DNA from: Pelagibacteraceae bacterium BACL5 MAG-120820-bin39
Lineage (GTDB): Bacteria > Pseudomonadota > Alphaproteobacteria > Pelagibacterales > Pelagibacteraceae
Direction of reading: 5' to 3'
Assembly (NCBI GenBank): GCA_001438335.1
Contig: LIBV01000043.1
Span: forward strand, 1-8,053
DNA: 8,053 bases
Position 1 is the first letter of the stretch. Every line of letters starts with the position of its first letter. Both the position numbers and the translations under genes were made by a program. Shown here one piece after another: positions 1 to 6,650 of the stretch. The notes under the pieces were generated by a model. It did not search any database, was not told where the DNA came from, and saw nothing but the letters and a program-made list of their open reading frames with translations.

Positions 1-512
1 CTGATTAATGATGCTAGCAAAGATTGATTGTAAATACTGTTTGATTGTCTAATAGCAATTCTATTTTTCCATTTCAAATTTGATAAATCTTCATAATTTA
101 AATTTTCAATTTCATGATTTTTTACTCTATCAATTGAATAAAAAATAACTCTTGCTCTCTTTGAAATTCCTGTCCAATTTTCACTTCTATAATTTACAGG
201 TACTTTATCTTTTATTATAGATGACATTGAATTTTGAAACATTCCCTTTGCATCAAATAGACCTAATCTTCCGGCATCTGAGGTGATATAAATATCTGCT
301 TTAGAGTCAGCTCCTTCTTCAATAATTCTTTTTTGTAAAGCTGCGTCCTCTCCTGAAATTATATTTACTTTAATACCTGTTTGATTTGTAAATTTTTCAT
401 AAAGCTGAATATCAGAATCATAATGTCTTGAGCTAAAAATATTAACTTCATTTGCATTTAAATGCCCCGTTAATAAACTTAGGGTTGTTATTATAGCCAG
501 TACAAACTTCAT
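1..512 (-). CDS. futA: Ferric-iron ABC transporter, periplasmic substrate-binding protein (FutA/FbpA/AfuA type), 3' end outside window
   Basis: Reading the minus strand from ATG at 512-510 gives 170 open codons that continue past the left edge, so only the N-terminal half is present (the family is usually about 330-350 residues). Residues 1-20 look like a Sec signal peptide: Lys2, a hydrophobic core, then cleavage probably after HLNA. The mature start VNIFSSRHYD (23-32), followed by YEKFTNQTGIKV, GEDAALQKRI and KADIYITSDAGRL, is the typical FutA/FbpA N-lobe; Arg29, His30 and Tyr31 lie in the iron-site segment. The C-lobe tyrosine pair that clamps Fe3+ would lie outside the window. In the family the protein captures Fe3+ in the periplasm and delivers it to an ABC permease. 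It appears to have its own promoter, with a Fur-type palindrome about 40 bp upstream. From memory, the Pelagibacter counterpart is called sfuC and is iron-responsive; I could not check that here. Confidence 0.9.
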   Translation of the reverse strand, partial: MKFVLAIITTLSLLTGHLNANEVNIFSSRHYDSDIQLYEKFTNQTGIKVNIISGEDAALQKRIIEEGADSKADIYITSDAGRLGLFDAKGMFQNSMSSIIKDKVPVNYRSENWTGISKRARVIFYSIDRVKNHEIENLNYEDLSNLKWKNRIAIRQSNSIYNQSLLASLI

Positions 513-552
513 TTTTTTTATTTATGTAATAATTTATTAAGATTATTTTAAT

Positions 553-573
553 TGCGAATGATTATCAATCGCA
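553..573. promoter_or_regulatory. Fur-type iron operator (inverted repeat)
   Basis: The core GCGAATGATTATCAATCGC (554-572), with one more base on each side, forms a 21-bp inverted repeat centred on T563. Nine of the ten arm pairs are complementary: TGCGA/TCGCA and TGAT/ATCA match, and only the 558/568 pair fails. It resembles the classical Fur-box core (ATGATAATCAT) and lies 37-60 bp upstream of the start codon of the ferric-iron binding protein gene. That placement fits a repressor that blocks transcription when iron is plentiful. Binding by Fur itself, rather than another alphaproteobacterial iron regulator such as RirA or Irr, is inferred from the motif shape only. Confidence 0.75.
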
Positions 574-593
574 TATAGACTAAGAAAAGTCAA
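561..593 (-). promoter_or_regulatory. Possible promoter of the iron-binding protein gene
   Basis: On the minus strand TTGACT (593-588) is a good -35 hexamer and GATAAT (566-561) a fair -10, but they are 21 bp apart, longer than the usual 16-18. At standard spacing the -10 would be a weak GATTGA. In either case the -10 lies inside the palindrome at 553-573, so a bound repressor would cover it. The gene needs a promoter here if it is not read through from the lysR gene upstream. Low confidence in the exact hexamers. Confidence 0.35.
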
Positions 594-604
594 TAAAATA
601 AAGA

Positions 605-1492
605 TTATTTCCAATCGCCAATTTTACTAAATAGAAAATTTCTAAAAGCCTGAACTCTAGCTGTATTTTTAAGTGACTGAGGATAAACAAAATGAGCTTC
701 TGTAATTGGTCCCTCTGATTTAGGTAACACTTTTATTACATTGTTGGAATTTGAAACCAAATATTCTGGTAAGGCAGCCAAACCTACACCTGACTCTACC
801 GCTAACAATAAACCCATAACACTATTTACTTTCATTATTGATTTTCTTTTTTTCCCATCATGCATACCAAGCTTTAATGCCCAGTCTGGATTGTAAACTG
901 GCGAAGGTGCACCTTTGCCAAAAGATATAAATTTATGCTTATTTAAATCCGGTATTGTTTTTGGCATTCCATTTTTTTCTAAATACTTGTTTGAACCATA
1001 AATATAATACTTTATATCAACTAATTTTTTTTGAATATAATTTAGCTGTTTTGGTCTTCTCATAAAAATTCCAATGTCTGCTTGACGAGTACTTAAATCT
1101 AATTCTTTATCATCGAATATAAGTTCAATTTCAATTTCAGGATTAAGTCTCATAAACTCTTCAATTCTTGGAGTTAACCAGTGAGTACCAAAACTTCTTA
1201 CAGTTGTGATTGTTAATTTGCCTGTGGGTTTATTTTTTTGATCACCTAATGAACTTTCTACTTCTTTTAATTTGCTAATTACCTCATGAGCAGTTTTAAA
1301 AACGTATTCACCATTTTCGGTTAAGGTTAATCCTCTTGCATGTCTTTCAAACAATTGAACTTTTAAATCTTGTTCTAATGACTGAATTTGTCTACTAATA
1401 GCAGATTGACTAAGGTTGAGATTTACGGTTGCGTTAGTAAAGCTTCCAGCTTCTGCAACAGCATGAAATATTTTTAATTTATCCCAATCCAT
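605..1492 (-). CDS. LysR-family transcriptional regulator
   Basis: A 295-residue protein of normal length for the family. Residues 1-60 form the winged helix-turn-helix: MDWDKLKIFHAVAEAGSF, then the recognition helix LSQSAISRQIQSLE (27-40), then LFERHARGLTLTENG. A linker helix (about 65-85) leads into the effector-binding domain (about 90-290), which includes GKLTITTVRSFG and the conserved VESGVGLAALPEYL near the C-terminus. The ATG directly abuts the TAA of the upstream acuI-like gene (TAAATG on the coding strand), so it is co-directional and probably translationally coupled to it, not divergent from a target as many LysR genes are. The effector is unknown. Context makes the acuI-like gene or its own operon possible targets, but no LysR-type T-N11-A site was identified. 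The family call is very secure; the role is not. Confidence 0.95.
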   Translation of the reverse strand: MDWDKLKIFHAVAEAGSFTNATVNLNLSQSAISRQIQSLEQDLKVQLFERHARGLTLTENGEYVFKTAHEVISKLKEVESSLGDQKNKPTGKLTITTVRSFGTHWLTPRIEEFMRLNPEIEIELIFDDKELDLSTRQADIGIFMRRPKQLNYIQKKLVDIKYYIYGSNKYLEKNGMPKTIPDLNKHKFISFGKGAPSPVYNPDWALKLGMHDGKKRKSIMKVNSVMGLLLAVESGVGLAALPEYLVSNSNNVIKVLPKSEGPITEAHFVYPQSLKNTARVQAFRNFLFSKIGDWK

Positions 1493-2494
1493 TTATTTAT
1501 TTACATCTACAATATATCTTCCAGACGTTTCTCCCTTTAACATTTTTGAATATACTTCAATTAAATCCTCTAAACTTATTATTTTTATAGATTGTTCTAA
1601 TTTTTTAAAATCAATAATACTTGAAACTTCGTTCCAAACAAATTCTCTTCTTTTGATAGAAGCATTAACAGAATTAATACCCCAAAGTTTTACACCTCTG
1701 ATAATAAATGGCATAACTGTTGTATTTAATTTATAATCAGATGCATTTCCACAGGCAGCAACTATTCCATTATCTTTAGTTTGAGCTAAACAATTTGCTA
1801 AAATTTTACCACCCACGGTATCCACAACTCCATCCCACAAACCTTTATCTAATGGTCTAGAATCCTTGTCTAATTCGTCTTTATTTATAATGCTTTTTGC
1901 ACCTAATGATTTTAAATAATCTTCGTTTGATTTTTTTCCTGTCACTGCAGTAACATTGTATCCAAACTTAGACAATATCATAACCGCAATGCTACCGACG
2001 CCACCAGAAGCTCCTGTTACCAATACATCTTTTACTTTTTCTCCTAGCAATAATTCTTCTCGTGCTTTAATTGCGAATGCGCACAATAAAGCGGTTAAGC
2101 CAGCCGTACCCATAATCATGGCTTCTTTAGATGATAGGTTCGATGGTTTTTTTACTAAAAAATCTGCATTTACTTTTGCATATTGAGAGAAACCGCCATA
2201 AAAAATTTCACCCACTCTCCAGCCAGTTAAAATAACTTGATCATCTTTTTTAAATTTTTCATTTTCACTCTCAACTACTGTTCCTGAAAAATCTATTCCA
2301 GGTATATGAGGGTATTCTTTAACAAGTTTTGCACCATTATTTAAAATTAATGCATCTTTATAATTTAAACATGAGTAATCAATCTTAACTGTTACATCAC
2401 CATGTTTTAAAAAAGATTGATCTACCGTTTCAACTTTTCTGGAAAAGCTCTCTCCTTCTTGATTGAGGATTATTGCTTTAAATTGATTAGACAC
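1493..2494 (-). CDS. acuI: Acryloyl-CoA reductase AcuI / YhdH-type NADPH quinone oxidoreductase (MDR superfamily)
   Basis: A 333-residue zinc-independent medium-chain dehydrogenase/reductase, close to the usual AcuI/YhdH length. The N-terminal catalytic domain has SCLNYKDALI (41-50) and PHIPGIDFSGTVVES (62-76), both typical of YhdH/AcuI. GTAGLTA (129-135) precedes the Rossmann fold, whose NADPH loop is VTGASGGVGS (159-168), with TGKKSN (185-190) as a likely 2'-phosphate contact. AcuI enzymes reduce acryloyl-CoA to propionyl-CoA with NADPH, which removes toxic acrylate formed from DMSP or in propionate-related metabolism; the close homologue YhdH was long annotated as a quinone oxidoreductase. 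The start is GTG (cac on the plus strand at 2492-2494), 4 bp after the folE stop, with no clear Shine-Dalgarno sequence, suggesting coupling to folE. AcuI specificity is inferred from similarity and from the suspected marine host. Confidence 0.85.
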   Translation of the reverse strand: MSNQFKAIILNQEGESFSRKVETVDQSFLKHGDVTVKIDYSCLNYKDALILNNGAKLVKEYPHIPGIDFSGTVVESENEKFKKDDQVILTGWRVGEIFYGGFSQYAKVNADFLVKKPSNLSSKEAMIMGTAGLTALLCAFAIKAREELLLGEKVKDVLVTGASGGVGSIAVMILSKFGYNVTAVTGKKSNEDYLKSLGAKSIINKDELDKDSRPLDKGLWDGVVDTVGGKILANCLAQTKDNGIVAACGNASDYKLNTTVMPFIIRGVKLWGINSVNASIKRREFVWNEVSSIIDFKKLEQSIKIISLEDLIEVYSKMLKGETSGRYIVDVNK

Positions 2495-2498
2495 AGCT

Positions 2499-3119
2499 TT
2501 ATTTACTTATAAATCTTAAATACCTATTTTGAATACTTAAATCTTCTTTGAATTGTCCAACGAAATAGTTTGTAACTGTAGTCGCATTTTCTTTTTTGAT
2601 ACCTCTCATAGTCATACATTGATGTGCAGCATCTATTGTAACTGCTACACCCTTCGCATCCAGAGCTGACATTAAAGATTGAGCTATTTGCATTGTTAAT
2701 CTTTCTTGGGTTTGTAGTCTTTTAGAAAAAACTTCTACAACACGTGCTAACTTACTAAGACCAACTACTCTTGATTTAGGAATATATGCTACATGAGCTG
2801 TTCCAACAATTGGAGCCATATGATGTTCACAATGACTTGATACAGAAATATTTTTTTCTACTACCATATCATCATAACCTTCAACATCACCAAAAGTCTT
2901 TTCTAGAATTTTATTTGCATCTAGGCCATAACCTCCAAAATATTCTTTATAAGCCTTAACCACCCTCTTGGGTGTTTCTAACAAACCTTCTCTGTTAGGG
3001 TTTTCTCCCATCCAAGATAAGATTGTTTTAAAAGCTTCTTCAGCTTCTTGATCAGTTACTTTTTTAATTTCCTGGTTATCTGTATCTTTAACTAATTTCA
3101 TCGAACGTTTTATACCCAT
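2499..3119 (-). CDS. folE: GTP cyclohydrolase I (FolE)
   Basis: Converts GTP to 7,8-dihydroneopterin triphosphate and formate, the first step of tetrahydrofolate synthesis, in the cytoplasm. The 206 residues match type I FolE. The zinc ligands are present: Cys97 and His100 in SSHCEHHMAP and Cys168 in HQCMTMRG, with the catalytic histidines His99 and His166. GLLETPKRV (46-54), VGLSKLARVVE (119-129) and RLQTQERLT (134-142) are further family signatures. The ATG at 3119 is used; Met7 is an alternative start and would remove only a non-conserved stub. It is the first gene of the minus-strand cluster folE-acuI-lysR and is transcribed divergently from hisI. Folate supply fits the one-carbon chemistry at the right end of the window, but the two loci are separate transcription units, so that link is only thematic. 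Confidence 0.97.
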   Translation of the reverse strand: MGIKRSMKLVKDTDNQEIKKVTDQEAEEAFKTILSWMGENPNREGLLETPKRVVKAYKEYFGGYGLDANKILEKTFGDVEGYDDMVVEKNISVSSHCEHHMAPIVGTAHVAYIPKSRVVGLSKLARVVEVFSKRLQTQERLTMQIAQSLMSALDAKGVAVTIDAAHQCMTMRGIKKENATTVTNYFVGQFKEDLSIQNRYLRFISK

Positions 3120-3177
3120 AAATTAACGTTTTTAAAATATTTAATATACTGAGATTTGTGCTACATAATCCCCTAAA
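3120..3177. promoter_or_regulatory. Divergent promoter region between folE and hisI
   Basis: This 58-bp, strongly AT-rich gap separates the two divergent start codons, so both promoters should lie here or extend into the opposite gene. For hisI, TACATAAT (3162-3169) offers a -10-like element with a TG two bases before it, but no good -35 is visible and the start site would be very close to the ATG, giving an almost leaderless mRNA. For folE, TATATT (minus strand, within about 3140-3150) is a possible -10. No operator palindrome or riboswitch-like structure was seen. Confidence 0.3.
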
Positions 3178-3645
3178 ATGTTCAAAAAAAGAGAAAATGT
3201 TATTGAAATTGAAGAGGGTAACCTTCTTTCACCTAAATTTGATAATGACGGACTAATACCAGTCATTACCATGTGCTCCAAAACTAAAGATATTTTAATG
3301 CATGGCTATATGAACGTTGAAGCGCTAAAAAAAACAATAGAAACCAAAGAAGCTCATTATTTTAGCAGGTCAAGAAAATCAATTTGGCATAAAGGCAAAA
3401 CTAGTGGTTTTACTCAAAAAGTTACAGAAATAAGAATTGATGACGATCAAGACTCTATATGGTTAACTGTGGATATTGGTGATGGTGCTAGCTGTCATGT
3501 AGGTTATAGATCTTGTTTTTATAGATCTGTTCCATTAGGGCCAATTGACAATGGAAGAAAAATTGAAATGGAATTTCTAGAAAAAGAAAAGAAATTTGAT
3601 CCAGAAGAAGTTTACAAAGGCCAACCAAATCCAACGAAAATTTAA
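3178..3645 (+). CDS. hisI: Phosphoribosyl-AMP cyclohydrolase (HisI)
   Basis: Opens the purine ring of 1-(5-phosphoribosyl)-AMP, the third step of histidine synthesis. The 155 residues cover the cyclohydrolase only, with no HisE pyrophosphatase domain, as in other alphaproteobacteria. Signatures are MHGYMN (41-46), YFSRSRKSIWHKGKTSG (61-77), the metal-binding aspartates Asp88, Asp90 and Asp92, and ASCHVGYRSCFYR (104-116) with Cys106 and Cys113. The C-terminal tail FDPEEVYKGQPNPTKI resembles the form I recall from alphaproteobacteria. The zinc-ligand Cys that lies between the first two aspartates in the archaeal enzyme (DCDxD) is Asp89 here; I believe this is common in the lineage, so loss of activity should not be assumed. 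The next gene starts at the base after its stop codon. Confidence 0.96.
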   Translation: MFKKRENVIEIEEGNLLSPKFDNDGLIPVITMCSKTKDILMHGYMNVEALKKTIETKEAHYFSRSRKSIWHKGKTSGFTQKVTEIRIDDDQDSIWLTVDIGDGASCHVGYRSCFYRSVPLGPIDNGRKIEMEFLEKEKKFDPEEVYKGQPNPTKI

Positions 3646-4020
3646 ATGACGGAAAAACAAAAAAATGTTCTAGGTGAAAAACTAGAAGATTGTTCTTTTG
3701 ATCCTTTAACTGGTTGGTATCGTGATGGATGTTGTAATACAGACGATAACGATCATGGAGTTCACACTGTTTGTGCTAAAGTTACAACAGAATTTTTAGA
3801 ATGGTGTAAAGAAGCAGGAAATGATTTAATTACACCACATCCTGAATTTGGATTTCCTGGATTAAAAGATGGAGATGGGTGGTGTGTTTGTGCAAGCTGG
3901 TATGCAAAAGCAGTTGAAGCTGGAAAAGGTTGTCCAATATATCTAAAGAGCACTCATCAAAATACTTTAAAAATTTTACCTATCGAAACTTTGAAAAAAT
4001 TTGCTATTGATATCTCTTAA
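3646..4020 (+). CDS. DUF2237 family protein (COG3651), unknown function
   Basis: A 124-residue soluble protein with no signal peptide or membrane segment. It matches the DUF2237 pattern throughout: NVLGEKLEDCSFDPLTGWYRDGCCNT near the N-terminus (in part, residues 7-32), HTVCAKVTTEFLEW (40-53), TPHPEFGFPGLKDGDGWCVCA (63-83) and a C-terminal ILPIETLKKFA. Eight cysteines (16, 29, 30, 43, 54, 80, 82, 96), several in conserved positions including Cys29-Cys30 and Cys80-x-Cys82, with conserved histidines, would suit metal binding or redox chemistry, but no function is established that I know of. The ATG follows the hisI stop with no spacer (TAAATG), so it is almost certainly co-translated with hisI. 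The family call rests on recalled sequence pattern; the role is open. Confidence 0.88.
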   Translation: MTEKQKNVLGEKLEDCSFDPLTGWYRDGCCNTDDNDHGVHTVCAKVTTEFLEWCKEAGNDLITPHPEFGFPGLKDGDGWCVCASWYAKAVEAGKGCPIYLKSTHQNTLKILPIETLKKFAIDIS

Positions 4021-4035
4021 AAGTTGTTGGGCAGA

Positions 4036-4049
4036 TTTTTTTTAAAAAA
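4036..4049. terminator. Possible bidirectional terminator tract at a convergent junction
   Basis: The 34-bp gap between the converging DUF2237 and ETF-QO stop codons contains T8 (4036-4043) followed at once by A6 (4044-4049). Each strand therefore shows a U-run just after its gene, and the A/T arms could pair weakly. There is no GC-rich stem, so it is not a classical intrinsic hairpin; it is offered only because the position is right. Confidence 0.35.
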
Positions 4050-4054
4050 TTAAA

Positions 4055-5674
4055 TTACATATTGCCATATTTTGGTCCTCCACTACCTTCAGGGGTTACC
4101 CAAGTAATATTTTGCGAAGGTTCTTTGATATCACAAGTTTTACAGTGAATACAATTTTGGGAATTTATGACAAATTTATTTTTACCATTTTCATTTTGAA
4201 CTTCATATACTCCTGCTGGACAATATCTTTGAGCAGGTTCATCAAATTTTTCTAGAGTATAGTTTATTGGTAGCTCTGGATCTTTAAGTTTTAAATGAAC
4301 TGGCTGATTATCAGCGTGATTAGTTCCTGTTAAATAAACAGAACTTGTTTTGTCAAAAGTAATAATATTATCTGGTTTTGGATATTCGATTTTAGGCATA
4401 TCCTTAGCATCCTTTAAAGTTTCGTGATCAGCGTGTTTATGTCTCAATGTAAAAGGTAATTTTCCTTTAAACAATATCTGGTCAATTCCAGTAAATATAA
4501 TCCCAAGGATTAAACCCCAACTAAAGCTAGGCTTAACATTTCTTGCTCTAAATAGTTCTTCATAAACCCAACTAGTTTTAAATCTCTCCTCATAATCAGA
4601 TAAATCTTTATTATCTTTTATATGATCAACTATTGTTTCTGCAGCAATCATTCCACTTTTCATCGCTGTATGAGAGCCTTTTATTTTTGGCATATTGAGA
4701 GTTCCGGCATCACATCCTATTAGTAAGGCGCCTGGCATATGCATTTTAGGTAAACTTTGAATACCTCCTTCAATTAAAGCTCTTGCGCCATATGAAATTC
4801 TTTTCCCACCTTCAATAATTTTTTTTATTGAAGGATGTGTTTTAAATCTTTGAAATTCATCAAAAGGAGACAAATGAGGATTTTTATAATCTAAACCAAT
4901 TACATAACCTAAAAAAACTTGTTTATTTTCTGCGTGATATATAAAGCTACCTCCATAGGTATTATTATCTAACGGCCATCCGGCTGTGTGCATTACCAAA
5001 CCTTCTTCATGATTTTTTTCATTAATTTCCCAAATTTCTTTGAATCCAATTCCGTATTGTTGTGGGTCTTTATCTTTATTAAGATCAAAATTTTTGATTA
5101 GCTGTTTTCCTAAATGTCCTCTGCATCCTTCAGCAAAAACTGTTACTTTACCTATTAACTCAATTCCTGGTTCAAAACTATCTTTCTTATTACCATCTTT
5201 ATCAATTCCCATATCTTGGGTGACAACTCCTTTTACAGATCCATCTTCATTATATAAAATTTCACTTGCTGGAAATCCTGGGAATATTTCTACTCCTAAA
5301 GCTTCTGCTTGCTCAGCTAACCATCTACATAAATTTGCAAGACTTATAATATAGTTCTTATGGTTTTGTTGAACAGCTGGTAATAACCATGTTGGCCAAC
5401 TTAAAGATTTTGTTTTTCCTAAAAATAAAAATTTTTCTTTACTAACTTTAGTTTTAACTGGAGCATTTAAATCTCTCCAATTGGGTAATAATTCATCTAA
5501 AGCTCTCGTTTCAAAAACATTCCCACTTAAAATATGCGCTCCAATCTCTGAAGCTTTTTCTAAAAGACAAACATTTAAATTTGAATCAATTTGCTTTAAT
5601 TTTATGGCAGTAGATAATCCAGATGGCCCACCACCCACAATTACAACATCATACTCCATTGACTCTCTAGACAT
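4055..5674 (-). CDS. Electron transfer flavoprotein-ubiquinone oxidoreductase (ETF-QO)
   Basis: Takes electrons from reduced ETF and passes them through FAD and a [4Fe-4S] cluster to ubiquinone at the inner face of the cytoplasmic membrane. The 539 residues match bacterial ETF-QO. The N-terminal FAD-binding motif is VVIVGGGPSGLS (10-21), followed by LLEKASEIGAHILSGNVFE (within 38-56). LIGCDAGTLNMPKIKGSHTA (318-337) is the second FAD segment. A hydrophobic stretch, GLILGIIFTGIDQILF (387-402), is the likely monotopic membrane contact. The ferredoxin-like C-terminus supplies the cluster ligands Cys485 (YCPAGVYE), Cys508, Cys511 and Cys514 (CIHCKTC), and ends in a typical PEGSGGPKYGNM. It lies 22 bp downstream of etfA, the last gene of the cluster. 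Met6 is an alternative start. All key residues are present. Confidence 0.97.
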   Translation of the reverse strand: MSRESMEYDVVIVGGGPSGLSTAIKLKQIDSNLNVCLLEKASEIGAHILSGNVFETRALDELLPNWRDLNAPVKTKVSKEKFLFLGKTKSLSWPTWLLPAVQQNHKNYIISLANLCRWLAEQAEALGVEIFPGFPASEILYNEDGSVKGVVTQDMGIDKDGNKKDSFEPGIELIGKVTVFAEGCRGHLGKQLIKNFDLNKDKDPQQYGIGFKEIWEINEKNHEEGLVMHTAGWPLDNNTYGGSFIYHAENKQVFLGYVIGLDYKNPHLSPFDEFQRFKTHPSIKKIIEGGKRISYGARALIEGGIQSLPKMHMPGALLIGCDAGTLNMPKIKGSHTAMKSGMIAAETIVDHIKDNKDLSDYEERFKTSWVYEELFRARNVKPSFSWGLILGIIFTGIDQILFKGKLPFTLRHKHADHETLKDAKDMPKIEYPKPDNIITFDKTSSVYLTGTNHADNQPVHLKLKDPELPINYTLEKFDEPAQRYCPAGVYEVQNENGKNKFVINSQNCIHCKTCDIKEPSQNITWVTPEGSGGPKYGNM

Positions 5675-5696
5675 AAAGTATTTTTATCTTTAAGGA

Positions 5697-6650
5697 TTAT
5701 TTTTGTATAGTGTTTAATTTATTCAGCTCTTCTAAAAACTGAGGAAGGGCCTCAAATAAATCAGCCTCAAGACCATAATCAGCAACGCTAAAAATTGGAG
5801 CTTCGCCATCTTTATTAATTGCAACAATAACCTTACTTTCTTTCATGCCTGCTAAATGTTGAATTGCTCCTGATATTCCAACAGCAATGTATAAATCTGG
5901 TACCACTACTTTTCCAGTTTGACCCACTTGATGATCATTTGTTATATATCCTGCATCTACAGCAGCTCTTGAAGCTCCAATAGCTGCACCCAATTTATCT
6001 GCGACATCTGCAATTAATTTAAAATTATCTCCACTTTGCATTCCTCTGCCACCTGAAACAACTATTCTTGCTGTTCCAAGTTCTGGTCTATCAGATTTAA
6101 CTTCTTCTCTTTTTATAAATTTAGTTTGAATAAATTCTTCAGCACCTTCTGCTTTTTCAATTGGCGCAGATCCTCCAGAACTTTCACATGCGTCGAAAGA
6201 AGTTGGTCTAATAGTAATACATTTTTTAGAGTCATTACTTTTTACAGTAGCAAAAGCGTTTCCAGCATATATAGGTCGTAAAAAAGTATCTGATGATATC
6301 ACTTTTGTAATGTCACTAATTTGTGATGTATCTAAAATTGCTGCAATTCTAGGCATCAAATTTTTACCAAAAGTATTAGCAGAAGAAACAATATGAGAAT
6401 AATTTGCAGATAATTTAACAACCACAGGAGCAAAATTTTCAGCTGTAAAATTTTCATAATGAGCGGCCTCTACACTAATTACTTTTTTTACTAGCGGTAA
6501 GGCTGAAAGAGCTTTTTGTGCTTCCTCGGAGTTATTACCAATAATTAAAGCATGCACATCCTGATCAATTTGAGAGGCAGCTGTAACTGCATTCAAAGTA
6601 AATGGTCTTAATTCTTTATTATTGTGTTCTGCAATTAATAAAACTGACAT
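5697..6650 (-). CDS. etfA: Electron transfer flavoprotein alpha subunit (EtfA/FixB)
   Basis: The FAD-carrying subunit of the soluble ETF heterodimer, 317 residues as expected. The N-terminal domain (about 1-185) begins MSVLLIAEH. The C-terminal FAD domain starts near ARIVVSGGRGM (194-204) and contains SRAAVDAGY (227-235) and the ETF-alpha signature VGQTGKVVVPDLYIAVGISG (242-261) followed by AIQHLAGMKESKVIVAINKD. This is the group-I (respiratory, acyl-CoA dehydrogenase/DMGDH-type) form, not a nitrogen-fixation or bifurcating form. The residue after INKD is Gly282 where most ETF-alpha proteins I recall have Pro (NKDPEAPIF), a minor change. Its ATG shares one base with the etfB stop (TAATG on the coding strand), which suggests coupled, equimolar synthesis of the two subunits. 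Confidence 0.97.
   Translation of the reverse strand: MSVLLIAEHNNKELRPFTLNAVTAASQIDQDVHALIIGNNSEEAQKALSALPLVKKVISVEAAHYENFTAENFAPVVVKLSANYSHIVSSANTFGKNLMPRIAAILDTSQISDITKVISSDTFLRPIYAGNAFATVKSNDSKKCITIRPTSFDACESSGGSAPIEKAEGAEEFIQTKFIKREEVKSDRPELGTARIVVSGGRGMQSGDNFKLIADVADKLGAAIGASRAAVDAGYITNDHQVGQTGKVVVPDLYIAVGISGAIQHLAGMKESKVIVAINKDGEAPIFSVADYGLEADLFEALPQFLEELNKLNTIQK

Noticed and set aside
577..592. Short GACT/AGTC inverted repeat just downstream of the lysR stop as a terminator
   Set aside because: The stem is only 4 bp, AT-rich in the loop and not followed by a proper U-run; it also overlaps the likely -35 of the next gene.
1956..2186. 76-codon plus-strand open frame within the acuI-like gene
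   Set aside because: Antisense to the conserved NADPH-binding region, with no independent evidence for coding.
3120..3177. Possible riboswitch or attenuator upstream of hisI or folE
   Set aside because: The gap is only 58 bp, AT-rich and without stable paired arms or a His-rich leader peptide.
3762..3953. 63-codon open frame on the minus strand inside the DUF2237 gene
   Set aside because: It lies antisense to a well-supported gene, has no recognisable family pattern and no start-site context.
5040..5693. Plus-strand open frames of 104 and 70 codons across the 5' half of the ETF-QO gene
   Set aside because: They are antisense shadows of a conserved coding region; their Ser/Pro/Leu-rich content is what the reverse of AT-rich coding DNA gives.
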